The translations under genes and the position numbers were made by a program. 64,000 nt of DNA from an uncultured Eubacterium sp. (GTDB lineage Bacteria; Bacillota; Clostridia; Peptostreptococcales; Anaerovoracaceae), in assembly GCA_902495595.1 (NCBI GenBank), contig CABUXV010000006.1, positions 22,566 to 86,565 of the forward strand, written 5' to 3'. Under the pieces are notes generated by a model, which saw only the letters and a program-made list of their open reading frames with translations, was not told the origin of the DNA and did not search any database. Below are positions 45,577-53,764 of this stretch, piece by piece (positions within the stretch are counted from its first letter, which is position 1; the number at the start of each line of letters is the position of its first letter).

Positions 45577-46830
45577 TTATATGCTATTGTCCTTAGAAGT
45601 ATTTTTTACCCTTGTTTCCTTTAAAAATAAAGCTAAAACTGCCGCAGAAGCAAAAGCTATACCTGCAATAAGAATTACCGACGGGTACCCATTATTCCCT
45701 GCTATTATTCCCGCAGCAGCCGGCCATACAGACCCACCCAAAATTTCAGAAACGCCAACGATCAAACCGCTTGCCGTACCTAGCATATAATTCGGCAGAG
45801 ATTCCCCCGGAATAATCGTCTGAAAGAACAAGAAAGCCGCTCCCGGTATTCCCCCTGCAATAGCGTAACAGACAACTGCAGCCATCGATGAAGGTGCTCC
45901 GAACATAACAAAAGGCATAACTGCACAAATAACAAACCACATAATAACCGCAGGTTTACGTCCTATAAAATCGGAAACTTTCGGCACAATTATAGGGGAA
46001 AAGATTGCAAGAACTCCCATTGCACTGACAATTGTTCCTGCTGAATTGATATCTCTTCCTCCGACCGATGAGAAGAAAAGCGTAGCATAAAGCATCATCG
46101 TCCAATATCCGCACATACATAGAATACCCAAAATAAAACTCAATATGACATTGCGGTTCTTCATCAGCTTGCCAATTATTGCCCATATGGATTCCTTATC
46201 TTCTTTTTCGGATATATTTTGTGCATCCGAATCTTTGCGGATAATTTTAAGTAAAATAAGAAATACGATTATAGACGCTATTCCCGCTACCAAAAAACCC
46301 ATACGCCAGTTGCTGGTTGAAGCAATTCTCGTAACTGCCGTCGGACCTATACTAAGAGAAATAAAATTTGTACCGCTGGCTACAAGTCCTGTGTTTAAAG
46401 CAACTTTACCCGGTGATGATTCCTTAATAAGTATGGCAAAAATCAACGGCGCAATAGGTCCTTCAAAGAAACCTACTGCAGCTCTTGTAATCAGCAGCTG
46501 CCATACATCCTGCGTTACCGCACCTAAACATGCGAAAATACCTGCAAACAAACAAAGCAGGATAAGCCATTTTTTTCTTTTTCCCGTTGATTCCAAAATA
46601 GGTGTAACTACAATCGCCGACAAAGCATAACATCCTGTTGTGAACGTATTAATAAGACCGTACTGCGGATCTGTAATACCTAAATCCGCCATAACCATGG
46701 GAGCAAGAAACGACATGACCAGCCTATCTAAAAATATGAATCCCCAAGTAACAGCAAAGCCTAAAAGCAAAGTAATCTCATATCGGCTCCATCCAAATAT
46801 CTTCTTTTCGTTGTTCAAATTATTATTCAT
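45577..46830 (-). CDS. MFS transporter, second copy of a tandem pair
   Basis: This 417-residue, 12-helix transporter resembles the anion:cation symporter/phthalate permease-type MFS group. Typical pieces are FLDRLVMSFLAPMVMADLGI-TDPQYGLINTF, TGKRKKWLILL and RAAVGFFEGPIAPLIFAILI. Most residues are identical to those of the transporter at 47850-49112, so the two arose by duplication; they differ most near the N-terminus and in the central charged loop. It is the last gene of the amidohydrolase-MFS-amidohydrolase-MFS operon. A GC-rich 13-bp hairpin precedes it, which could lower its expression. Substrate unknown. Confidence 0.87.
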   Translation of the reverse strand: MNNNLNNEKKIFGWSRYEITLLLGFAVTWGFIFLDRLVMSFLAPMVMADLGITDPQYGLINTFTTGCYALSAIVVTPILESTGKRKKWLILLCLFAGIFACLGAVTQDVWQLLITRAAVGFFEGPIAPLIFAILIKESSPGKVALNTGLVASGTNFISLSIGPTAVTRIASTSNWRMGFLVAGIASIIVFLILLKIIRKDSDAQNISEKEDKESIWAIIGKLMKNRNVILSFILGILCMCGYWTMMLYATLFFSSVGGRDINSAGTIVSAMGVLAIFSPIIVPKVSDFIGRKPAVIMWFVICAVMPFVMFGAPSSMAAVVCYAIAGGIPGAAFLFFQTIIPGESLPNYMLGTASGLIVGVSEILGGSVWPAAAGIIAGNNGYPSVILIAGIAFASAAVLALFLKETRVKNTSKDNSI

Positions 46831-46873
46831 AAATATGTCTCCTCCCGCAGAAGTATACTATAAACTTTTTAAA

Positions 46874-46904
46874 TTACAGCCGCCGGATAAACCGGCGGCT
46901 GTAA
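46874..46904 (-). terminator. GC-rich hairpin between amidohydrolase and MFS genes
   Basis: TTACAGCCGCCGG and CCGGCGGCTGTAA form a perfect 13-bp stem with a 5-nt loop, 10 nt after the amidohydrolase stop. On the minus strand it is followed by TTTAAAAAG, only a short T-run, so it may be a partial terminator inside the operon. Confidence 0.65.
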
Positions 46905-46914
46905 TAATACAACT

Positions 46915-47850
46915 CTAAAGATTCAACATTTTTGCCGCATTGCGATACAAAACTTTCTCCTGAAGTTCAGGGTCATGTTCAGTTGCCTGAAGTAAAGGTT
47001 CCAGCGTATAAACATAAGGACCAGAAGGAGCATCCGTCCCGTACATAACTTTATCTTCGCCAAACAAATCTATCATCTTTTCTATATCTTCACGTCCTCG
47101 CATAGAAGTTTCAACATAAACATTCTTCCATCCATGAGTTCTTACAGCATCACCCAGTTCTTCCATCTCGCCTCCGCTGAATCCTCCGCAATGAGCAGGA
47201 ATAAAAACATAGTCAGGATATTTGTCAATCAGTTCCAGATAATAATACAGTTCACCATATTCTTTGTTGGATTCGCCATAATAAGGAGAATCCATTTTAT
47301 AATAATCATTGGCTCCGCAATGCGATGTAATAGGCAGCCCCAAATCACCGAACAGCTCCATAGCCGCACGCAGACGTTCGTCCCTTGGGGAAACATTCTG
47401 TATTATCGGATGCAGTTTAAGTCCCTTAGCGCCTCTGACTATATCTTTTTTCAGTTTTTTAAGCATATCCTCTACAGAAAGATCAAAATCACAGCAGGTA
47501 AAGTTAAGAATACGAGGGTCAAGTTTTGATGCCGCAAGTCCTTCATCAAAAGTAGAACCAGGAAGAATAGGCAAATTTACAACATATGTAATTCCGCTGT
47601 AATCCATAGCGTCAAGCGTAGCCTGAAGACCTCCATGCTCCCAGTTGTGATATTGAGCAGCATCTATCAGCTGATTATGACGCTCAACGTCCGGAACAAC
47701 AAGCGGTGCATTATATCCATTTTCACCAAGTTCTTCAAATACATCAGGATATGGGCGATAATCATACTGATATGTTTTTTTAAATGTAACATTTAGATTT
47801 GCATGGTACAAATCCCCAAGATGCATATGCGTATCAATAATCCTTCTCAT
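46915..47850 (-). CDS. amidohydrolase (Amidohydro_2, ACMSD-like TIM barrel)
   Basis: The 311-residue protein has the metal-binding layout of the amidohydrolase-2 family, whose members hydrolyse or decarboxylate small acids: HxH at the first strand (IIDTHMHLGD), PITSHCGANDYY, VFIPAHCGGFSGGE and MYGTDAPSGPYVY with the catalytic Asp. GAKGLKLHPIIQ carries a further conserved His. Its start shares one base with the stop of the upstream transporter (TAATG), so expression is coupled. Together they suggest uptake and breakdown of one compound. All ligands look present, unlike in the paralogue at 49218. Confidence 0.85.
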   Translation of the reverse strand: MRRIIDTHMHLGDLYHANLNVTFKKTYQYDYRPYPDVFEELGENGYNAPLVVPDVERHNQLIDAAQYHNWEHGGLQATLDAMDYSGITYVVNLPILPGSTFDEGLAASKLDPRILNFTCCDFDLSVEDMLKKLKKDIVRGAKGLKLHPIIQNVSPRDERLRAAMELFGDLGLPITSHCGANDYYKMDSPYYGESNKEYGELYYYLELIDKYPDYVFIPAHCGGFSGGEMEELGDAVRTHGWKNVYVETSMRGREDIEKMIDLFGEDKVMYGTDAPSGPYVYTLEPLLQATEHDPELQEKVLYRNAAKMLNL

Positions 47851-49112
47851 TATTTTTCCTCCTTACTATTTTCCGTCAATTTATTTTTAACTCTTGTTTC
47901 TTTCAGGAATAAAGCCGTAATTGCCGCTGCGGCAAAAGCAATACCTGCTATAAAAATTACACTTGGATATCCATTACTGCCGGCTATAATTCCTGCTGCT
48001 GCCGGCCATGCAGCGCCTCCGATAATTTCGGAAACACCAACGATAAGACCGCTTGCCGTACCCACCATATAGTTTGGAAGAGATTCGCCCGGAATAATCG
48101 CCTGGAAAAACGGGAATATTGCTCCCGGAATCCCACCTATCAATGCGTAACATATAACCGCTGACATGGATGACGGTGCGCCGAACATTACAAAAGGCAT
48201 AACTGCACAAAGTGCAAACCACATAACGATAGCCGGTCTTCTGCCCATGAAATCCGAAACCTTAGGGACAAATATTGTCCAAAATATTGCTAAAATACCC
48301 ATTGCGCTGACAATCGTACCTGCAGATGTAATATCTCTTCCTCCCGCTGATGAGAAGAAAAGCGTAGCATAAAGCATCATGGTCCAATATCCGCACATGC
48401 ATAGAATACCTAAAATGAAACTAAGTATGACATTACGATTTTTCATTAATTTTCTGATTACAACCCATATAGACTCTTTCTTTTCGCCTTCAGCCATATC
48501 ATCAGAAACAGGTACCTCACGTAAAACTTTAACAAGAACGAGCGCCACAATAATAGATGCTATGCCGGCAACCAGAAAACTCATACGCCAGTTGCTCGCA
48601 ACAGCCACTCGCGTAAGTACCGCAGGTCCCATGGAGACTGCAATTACATTTACGCCGCTTGCAACAATACCGGGATTCAGGGCTACTTTATTAGGAGATG
48701 ATTCTTTTATAAGCATTGCGAACATCAGAGGAGCAATAGGTCCCTCGAAAAATCCTACAGCTGCTCTTGCTATAAGAAGCTGCCAAACAGCCTGTGTCGC
48801 AGCGCTCAGACAAGCAAAAATCCCTGTTCCCAAACAAAGCAAAATAAGCCATTTTTTACGCTTTCCCGTGGCTTCCAAAAAAGGAGTTACCACAATTGCC
48901 GCCAGAGCATAACAACCGGTTGAAAAAGTATTTATAAGGCCGTATTGCGGGTCTGTAATACCTAAATCTTCTATGACCATCGGAGCCAGAAACGACATAA
49001 CCAGTCTATCAAGAAATACAAAACCCCATATTAAAAACAGCCATATAAGAACAACAAACTCATATCGTCCCCATCCGAATATCCTTTTTTCATTTTTTAA
49101 ATTATCGTTCAT
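47850..49112 (-). CDS. MFS transporter, first copy of a tandem pair
   Basis: The 420-residue transporter has the same sequence features as its paralogue at 45577-46830 (FLDRLVMSFLAPMVIEDLGI, TGKRKKWLILLCLG, GFFEGPIAPLMFAMLI, IPGESLPNYMVGTASGLIVGV). I start at MNDNLKNEKR because GGGGAGG lies 9 nt upstream. It is preceded by one amidohydrolase gene and followed with a 1-nt overlap by another. The duplicated transporters may differ in substrate or affinity. Confidence 0.87.
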   Translation of the reverse strand: MNDNLKNEKRIFGWGRYEFVVLIWLFLIWGFVFLDRLVMSFLAPMVIEDLGITDPQYGLINTFSTGCYALAAIVVTPFLEATGKRKKWLILLCLGTGIFACLSAATQAVWQLLIARAAVGFFEGPIAPLMFAMLIKESSPNKVALNPGIVASGVNVIAVSMGPAVLTRVAVASNWRMSFLVAGIASIIVALVLVKVLREVPVSDDMAEGEKKESIWVVIRKLMKNRNVILSFILGILCMCGYWTMMLYATLFFSSAGGRDITSAGTIVSAMGILAIFWTIFVPKVSDFMGRRPAIVMWFALCAVMPFVMFGAPSSMSAVICYALIGGIPGAIFPFFQAIIPGESLPNYMVGTASGLIVGVSEIIGGAAWPAAAGIIAGSNGYPSVIFIAGIAFAAAAITALFLKETRVKNKLTENSKEEK

Positions 49113-49217
49113 AAACACATACCTCCCCAATTAAACACTGATAAATTGCTTTCACCCATAACAAACGTGAATTCTATCAAGTACTTTATGAACTCTTTTA
49201 TAAACTATAATCGCAAT

Positions 49218-50156
49218 TTATTCGTATAAATGAGTCAAGGCCACCGCATTTTTAAACAAAACTTTTTCCAGGGATTCCTCATCTCCTTCAAAGGCCTTTT
49301 CACACTCTTCAAGTGCATATGATACATCGCAGAACGGAAAATCCGAACCGAACAAAATACGGTCGGCACCGAAACAATCAACTAATTTTTTAATTGTTTC
49401 CGCACTTTTATAACTAGTTGATATAAAAACATTTTCCCAGTTGTTTGATTTAGCGCAATCCATAAGACTATCCAGTTCTTTACCGGTGTTCATTGCCGAA
49501 TGAACCAGTACGAACTTACATTCAGGATATTTTGAAACGATATCTTCTATGAATGAAACCGACCCATATTCTCCGTATGTTTTCTGTATATGACCGCTGT
49601 CTTCACGGTAATAGCAATCGTTTTTGCCAAAGTGAAGTACTACCGGAAGTCCGGCTCTGTCGAACACTTCTATTGCTGCCCTGGATTTTGCGTTAGCGAA
49701 TCTGATGCCTTGCAGCTGCGGATGTATATACAAACCTTTAGCTCCACGTGCAATATCCGCTTCGAGCATATCACGGATTTCCCATGGGTCTATTCCATAA
49801 TCAATGCTCGTAAAAGGAATAATACGTGGTTCCAGCGTCGAAGCCGCCAGAGTTCCTTCAAAAGTGGTATTCGGATGATTATTTAAAGAAACGAAATATG
49901 TTATCCCGTTTCTGTCCATTTCCGAAGATGCACATTCAAGACTTCCTTTTTCCATTACACGATTGTGCATTGCATCTGCTAATTCATTTTTAGCCTCCGT
50001 ACTGCTGATATCCAAAGGACTTTGAAATTTCGATTCTGCAAATGCTAAAATAGGATTAGGATATGAATCCAGTTTTACCGGTTTTTTAAACACAATATTT
50101 TTGTTACTGTCAAAACAATCCCCCAGCTGCGTATGAAAATCAATAATTCTCTTCAT
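49218..50156 (-). CDS. amidohydrolase-like protein with an HxQ variant
   Basis: The 312-residue protein is a paralogue-level relative of the 46915 amidohydrolase, with the same fold blocks GLYIHPQLQGI, LPVVLHFGKNDCYYRED, FVLVHSAMNTGKELDS and ILFGSDFPFCDV. The first metal site reads IIDFHTQLGD, that is H-x-Q instead of H-x-H, so the metal site may be altered or its activity changed. It is the first gene of the operon and lies downstream of a perfect 6-bp palindrome. It could act as a lyase rather than a hydrolase, or be a binding partner; the sequence alone cannot decide. Confidence 0.8.
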   Translation of the reverse strand: MKRIIDFHTQLGDCFDSNKNIVFKKPVKLDSYPNPILAFAESKFQSPLDISSTEAKNELADAMHNRVMEKGSLECASSEMDRNGITYFVSLNNHPNTTFEGTLAASTLEPRIIPFTSIDYGIDPWEIRDMLEADIARGAKGLYIHPQLQGIRFANAKSRAAIEVFDRAGLPVVLHFGKNDCYYREDSGHIQKTYGEYGSVSFIEDIVSKYPECKFVLVHSAMNTGKELDSLMDCAKSNNWENVFISTSYKSAETIKKLVDCFGADRILFGSDFPFCDVSYALEECEKAFEGDEESLEKVLFKNAVALTHLYE

Positions 50157-50394
50157 TAGATTTTCTCCTTTCCATAAACATTGGAATAACGATGTATTAG
50201 TATTATTGCATATTGTTTTTCACCTTAACCAGAGTCCGATTGCTCTATTTTTATTATTAAAATAAACCATTTTTTATAAATTTAAAAATACTTTCAAACT
50301 CAGCATCTCATTGTATTTGTACAAAATGTACAATTTTTCAGATAATTTGAATATTTTTAAAATCACCTTATCCATAATCTATTCTTCCAACTAA
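50157..50394. promoter_or_regulatory. intergenic region with palindrome TTGTAC-N5-GTACAA
   Basis: This AT-rich interval upstream of the amidohydrolase operon contains the perfect inverted repeat TTGTAC-AAAAT-GTACAA at 50317-50333. Its reverse complement resembles the two motifs upstream of the aldehyde dehydrogenase operon. I see no gene in the interval. Confidence 0.5.
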
Positions 50395-50431
50395 AAAACC
50401 CTGTCTATGTAAATTGCATAAACAGGGTTTT
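50395..50431 (-). terminator. terminator of the MerR-family gene
   Basis: AAAACCCTGT and ACAGGGTTTT form a 10-bp stem around a second TATG/CATA pairing, with T/A-rich flanks on both sides. It follows the MerR-type gene by about 25 nt. Confidence 0.8.
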
Positions 50432-50456
50432 ATTATTTTTCTATTTATCTCTATTA

Positions 50457-51326
50457 TCAGCCCTTTTCGACTGGTATCAATATCTTTGTAACATGCTCTC
50501 CTTCTTTTTTTACATCTATAGGAGATACTATAAATTCCTCCGACACAGGACCGCTTACTTTATAATTGTTCTGATTTATCCACTGAAGCGCCTTAACATA
50601 CGTTTTTATTATATCACTGTAAGCTCCTACATGATATATTGTTGCCGCTTTAAATCCGCCAAAACTTCTCACCTTGCTTGAATCTGTTTCTTCAACTTGT
50701 ATTCCGAATTCTATATCACATGTTTTGGATAAAAACTGATCGAGCAGTTCGGTGTGATAAGTCACTATTATAGGGCCGCTTGCTCTAAGTCCATTCTTAA
50801 TTACTTCATCGTTTATTCCAACCCATCTTTCAAGGGATACTTCTTCATTGTGATAAGCTTTCATCATCTTCCTCGAATAATATATGTTTATTCTGGGAAC
50901 CTGCTCTATATTTATCTCGTTAAAAGCCTTACCTGACGTTATACTATTTTCACTGTAAAGTTCCAAAATATCGCTTCCTGTTTTAAGACGTCTTAGCATA
51001 ACCTCGCCCTCGCTGCATGATCTTTCAAGCTCTGCTATCTCTTTCCTTATACAGCTCAATCTCTCTTCAACGCTTTTTCTCATAACATCCAAATCGTTTT
51101 CTTCTACAATGCTCTTTATATCTTTAAGCCCTATTCCAAGACATCTAAGCTTACGTATAATTATAATATTAAGCATCTGGTCCTTACTGTAATATCTGTA
51201 TTTACTTCCTTCTTTTCTTATTTCCGGAACCACTAAACCTATCTCATCATAATAACGCAATGTCCTTATAGATATATTGCATGTAGATGCCACTTCACCT
51301 ATTGAATAGTAGTCTTTTCGATTCAT
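50457..51326 (-). CDS. MerR-family regulator with GyrI-like effector domain
   Basis: The 289-residue protein has the MerR N-terminus (YYSIGEVASTCNISIRTLRY-YDEIGLVVP, YRYYSKDQMLNIIIIRKLR), a coiled-coil dimer helix, and a C-terminal GyrI-like/BmrR-type ligand-binding domain (GGFKAATIYHVGAYSDII, EEFIVSPIDVKKEGEHVTKI). Such regulators sense small organic molecules. I start at MNRKDYYS, with GGAGGGG 4 nt upstream. It is transcribed alone; the acyl-CoA dehydrogenase operon upstream on the same strand ends 200 nt away and may be a target. Confidence 0.88.
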   Translation of the reverse strand: MNRKDYYSIGEVASTCNISIRTLRYYDEIGLVVPEIRKEGSKYRYYSKDQMLNIIIIRKLRCLGIGLKDIKSIVEENDLDVMRKSVEERLSCIRKEIAELERSCSEGEVMLRRLKTGSDILELYSENSITSGKAFNEINIEQVPRINIYYSRKMMKAYHNEEVSLERWVGINDEVIKNGLRASGPIIVTYHTELLDQFLSKTCDIEFGIQVEETDSSKVRSFGGFKAATIYHVGAYSDIIKTYVKALQWINQNNYKVSGPVSEEFIVSPIDVKKEGEHVTKILIPVEKG

Positions 51327-51354
51327 CTGCCCCTCCAAACGCTATTACGCCATG

Positions 51355-51374
51355 ATAACAATGTTATTATAACA
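51355..51374. promoter_or_regulatory. overlapping palindromes upstream of the MerR-type gene
   Basis: ATAAC-AAT-GTTAT and TGTTAT-T-ATAACA are two perfect overlapping dyads just upstream of the gene, in the place where MerR proteins bind their own promoter. This is the probable autoregulatory operator. Confidence 0.5.
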
Positions 51375-51463
51375 CCTTTGTAATTTATTTAAAAGATTAT
51401 AATTAATTTAATAACAAAGTCGGCCATAAACATCCTGCTTCAAATCAACTTATATTTCCTGAC

Positions 51464-51494
51464 AAAAAAACAGGAACTCATAAAAGAGTTCCTG
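51464..51494 (-). terminator. terminator of the acyl-CoA dehydrogenase operon
   Basis: CAGGAACTC and GAGTTCCTG form a perfect 9-bp stem with a 6-nt loop; on the minus strand seven T residues follow. It ends the Acd-etfB-etfA-CaiB-hot-dog operon. Confidence 0.9.
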
Positions 51495-51532
51495 CTGATT
51501 TATATGGTTTTATCCATGTGCCCTTTATATGC

Positions 51533-52387
51533 CTATTTGTAAGTTTCGAATACAAATTGAACAACTGTGCAAAGAGGAGGTTCAGGAAGTACATCGATGG
51601 AGCTTGGGAATTCAGGATTCTCAGGCAAATCAATGTATTTATAGTTTCTGACTTCTACAACAATCTTATCTCCGATAACCTTGTTGATTCGCGCATGATA
51701 TTCCAGATAATCACCTGCAAAGCAAGGTTCATATAATCTTACTTTTTCAACTTTTGTAATACGGCCTGTATTTCCGAATTCTCTTGCCATAAGTCTCTTG
51801 GCAGTGTCTTCCATGAGAGTAATATTTCTGGCTCCGTTTACAACTCCGCCAAGATAAAATACATCTCTGTCTGACATTCTGTATCTGAAAGTAATATCTT
51901 CAGGATGATCCTTATCAAATCCAACTTCAGGGAAATCTTCATTGTCAGCCCAAGGTTCTGCTACAGTTCCGTCAGGCTGTTCACCTCTCTGAAGATGTTT
52001 TTTAACAACAAGTCTTACATTGCCTGAAGTACATAAAACCGGTTCATCAAACCATACCATCTCTCCAGTCAAGCAATCTTCCTTCGCTTTTCCTGCTCTG
52101 TACGCAGGAGTAGCAAGCTTGAACACTTCAATGTGGCAGTCTCTGGATGTATTGCCTACTTTAGTAAGGGTAGCTTTGTATTCCATCATATCCCCTACAT
52201 ATACATCTTCATAAACTTCTACACCTGTATATCCTAAGCAAAGAGATTCGTCTCCGTCTACCAGAATCATTTCTTCTGTTTCAACGTCACCGATAAAATC
52301 AAACTGTCTTCCAACAGGTACGATGCCGTCAGGGCTGTTTGCATCTGCTGTTGTCATGTTATAACTTAAATAAGATACTTTTCTCAT
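51533..52387 (-). CDS. double hot-dog protein, beta-aminoacyl-CoA ammonia-lyase-like
   Basis: The 284-residue protein looks like two fused copies of the small (about 130-145 residue) hot-dog enzymes that deaminate beta-aminoacyl-CoA: beta-alanyl-CoA:ammonia lyase and 3-aminobutyryl-CoA ammonia lyase (Kal). The first half has FIGDVETEEMILVDGDESLC, LGYTGVEVYEDVYVGDMMEY, LTKVGNTSRDCHIEVFKLAT and EPVLCTSGNVRLVVKK. The second half has ITFRYRMSDRDVFYLGGVVN-GARNITLMEDTAKRL and YEPCFAGDYLEYHARINKV. Each pattern corresponds to the same family fold (MSAKDAHY.G..V.GA..., GDV.TEL, VGDF.EY). It follows the CaiB-type transferase by about 40 nt in an operon with Acd/EtfBA. Amine elimination is the favoured role but is unproven; a thioesterase or dehydratase are alternatives. 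Confidence 0.65.
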   Translation of the reverse strand: MRKVSYLSYNMTTADANSPDGIVPVGRQFDFIGDVETEEMILVDGDESLCLGYTGVEVYEDVYVGDMMEYKATLTKVGNTSRDCHIEVFKLATPAYRAGKAKEDCLTGEMVWFDEPVLCTSGNVRLVVKKHLQRGEQPDGTVAEPWADNEDFPEVGFDKDHPEDITFRYRMSDRDVFYLGGVVNGARNITLMEDTAKRLMAREFGNTGRITKVEKVRLYEPCFAGDYLEYHARINKVIGDKIVVEVRNYKYIDLPENPEFPSSIDVLPEPPLCTVVQFVFETYK

Positions 52388-52429
52388 TACTAGGTTCCTC
52401 CTTCTTTTTATTGTATATACAATACTTTA

Positions 52430-53611
52430 TTATAATACACCTTCATCAATGAGAGCCTGCTCTTCTTCTTCAGACAAACCAAAGATTTCGCGGTTATGCT
52501 GTCCGAGCAAAGGAGGAGCTGATTCTACACCTCCCGGTGTTTCAGAAAGTTTAACTACACAACCCTGGAAATACATGTCTCCAACTGTAGGGTGTTCACA
52601 ATGTACCATCATATCTCTTGCCTGAATATGAGGATGTTCGATTGCTTCCTTAATATCAAGAACAGGACCGCAAGGAATACCTGCTTCATCCATGATTTCT
52701 TCAATCTCTTTCTTGGTATAATCTGCACACCATTCTCTTATTAAAAGCTGCAGTTCAGGTATGTAGTTCTGACATCTAAGGTCATTGCTTTCGTATCTTT
52801 CGTCTTCTAAAAGTTCAGGATGTCCTATAGTGTTTGCAAACTTAGCAAATAATCTGTCATTGCCAACTCCAAGCGCTACGAAACCATCCTTACACCTGTA
52901 TACATCAAATGGAGCAATAGATGGGTCTACGTTTCCGTTTCTCTGCGAAATAACTCCGTCCATAGTATAATTAACAATAGCGTTCTCAAGTAAGCTGAAT
53001 ATAACGTCAAACATAGCTACGTCAATATGCTGACCTTCTCCGGTTCTTTCTCTGTGATAAAGAGCCATACCGATGCCTACCATAAGGTAAATTCCGGCTA
53101 CGTGGTCTGCTACCGATGGACCTACCTTTACAGGGTCTGTTACTTTAAATCCTGTTAAGTTAATCATTCCGCCCATAGCCTGAGCTACGATATCATAACA
53201 AGGTCTGTGAGTAATTGGACCGTACTGACCAAATCCGGAACCTGATGCGTATATGATGTTCGGATTAATCTTCTTAATTGTGTCATAATCAATTTTCAGC
53301 TTTTTAGTAACTCCGCCTCTGTAATTTTCAACCAAAACGTCCGCATCTTTTACCAATTCGTAAAACATTTCCAGACCTTTTTCCGATTTCAAATTCAAAG
53401 TAGCGCCTTTTTTGTTACGATTTACAAAGCCGTAAAATCCACTTTCGCCGCTTTTTTCGTCAATAGGTCCCCAATGACGTGACTGTTCTCCGCCTACCGG
53501 CTCAATTTTAATTACATCTGCGCCGTAATCAGCTAAAAACATCGTACAAAACGGTCCGTTTAAAGCGGATGTAAGGTCAATTACTTTTAAACCTTCAAAA
53601 ACTTTTCCCAT
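52430..53611 (-). CDS. CaiB/BaiF-type class III CoA-transferase
   Basis: The 393-residue enzyme belongs to the formyl-CoA transferase/CaiB family, which moves CoA between carboxylic acids. Blocks include GLKVIDLTSALNGPFCTMFL-ADYGADVIKIEP, GFVNRNKKGATLNLKS, IYASGSGFGQYGPITHRPCYDIVAQAMGGM (catalytic Asp about residue 140), GEGQHIDVAMFDVIFSLLEN and GIPCGPVLDIKEAIEHPH. I start at MGKVFEGL, with GGAGG upstream; a TTG two codons earlier is less likely. It probably activates the operon's substrate as a CoA thioester. A strong hairpin separates it from etfA. Confidence 0.9.
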   Translation of the reverse strand: MGKVFEGLKVIDLTSALNGPFCTMFLADYGADVIKIEPVGGEQSRHWGPIDEKSGESGFYGFVNRNKKGATLNLKSEKGLEMFYELVKDADVLVENYRGGVTKKLKIDYDTIKKINPNIIYASGSGFGQYGPITHRPCYDIVAQAMGGMINLTGFKVTDPVKVGPSVADHVAGIYLMVGIGMALYHRERTGEGQHIDVAMFDVIFSLLENAIVNYTMDGVISQRNGNVDPSIAPFDVYRCKDGFVALGVGNDRLFAKFANTIGHPELLEDERYESNDLRCQNYIPELQLLIREWCADYTKKEIEEIMDEAGIPCGPVLDIKEAIEHPHIQARDMMVHCEHPTVGDMYFQGCVVKLSETPGGVESAPPLLGQHNREIFGLSEEEEQALIDEGVL

Positions 53612-53656
53612 GTTCAAATTCCTCCATTGCTTTCCATGTTAAATTTTTAACTTATT

Positions 53657-53689
53657 CTCCGTTTACTATATTATATACAGTAAACGGAG
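53657..53689 (-). terminator. intercistronic hairpin between etfA and the CoA-transferase
   Basis: CTCCGTTTACT and AGTAAACGGAG form a perfect 11-bp stem around ATATTATATAC in the 150-nt gap. No T-run follows on the minus strand, so it may be a processing or partial termination element that changes expression of the downstream genes. Confidence 0.55.
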
Positions 53690-53764
53690 AGTCAATCGAA
53701 TCTTGTGCTGTCATCACATTGTTTTCACATAAACCGGTCAAAACAATTACGTTACGTTACTGTT

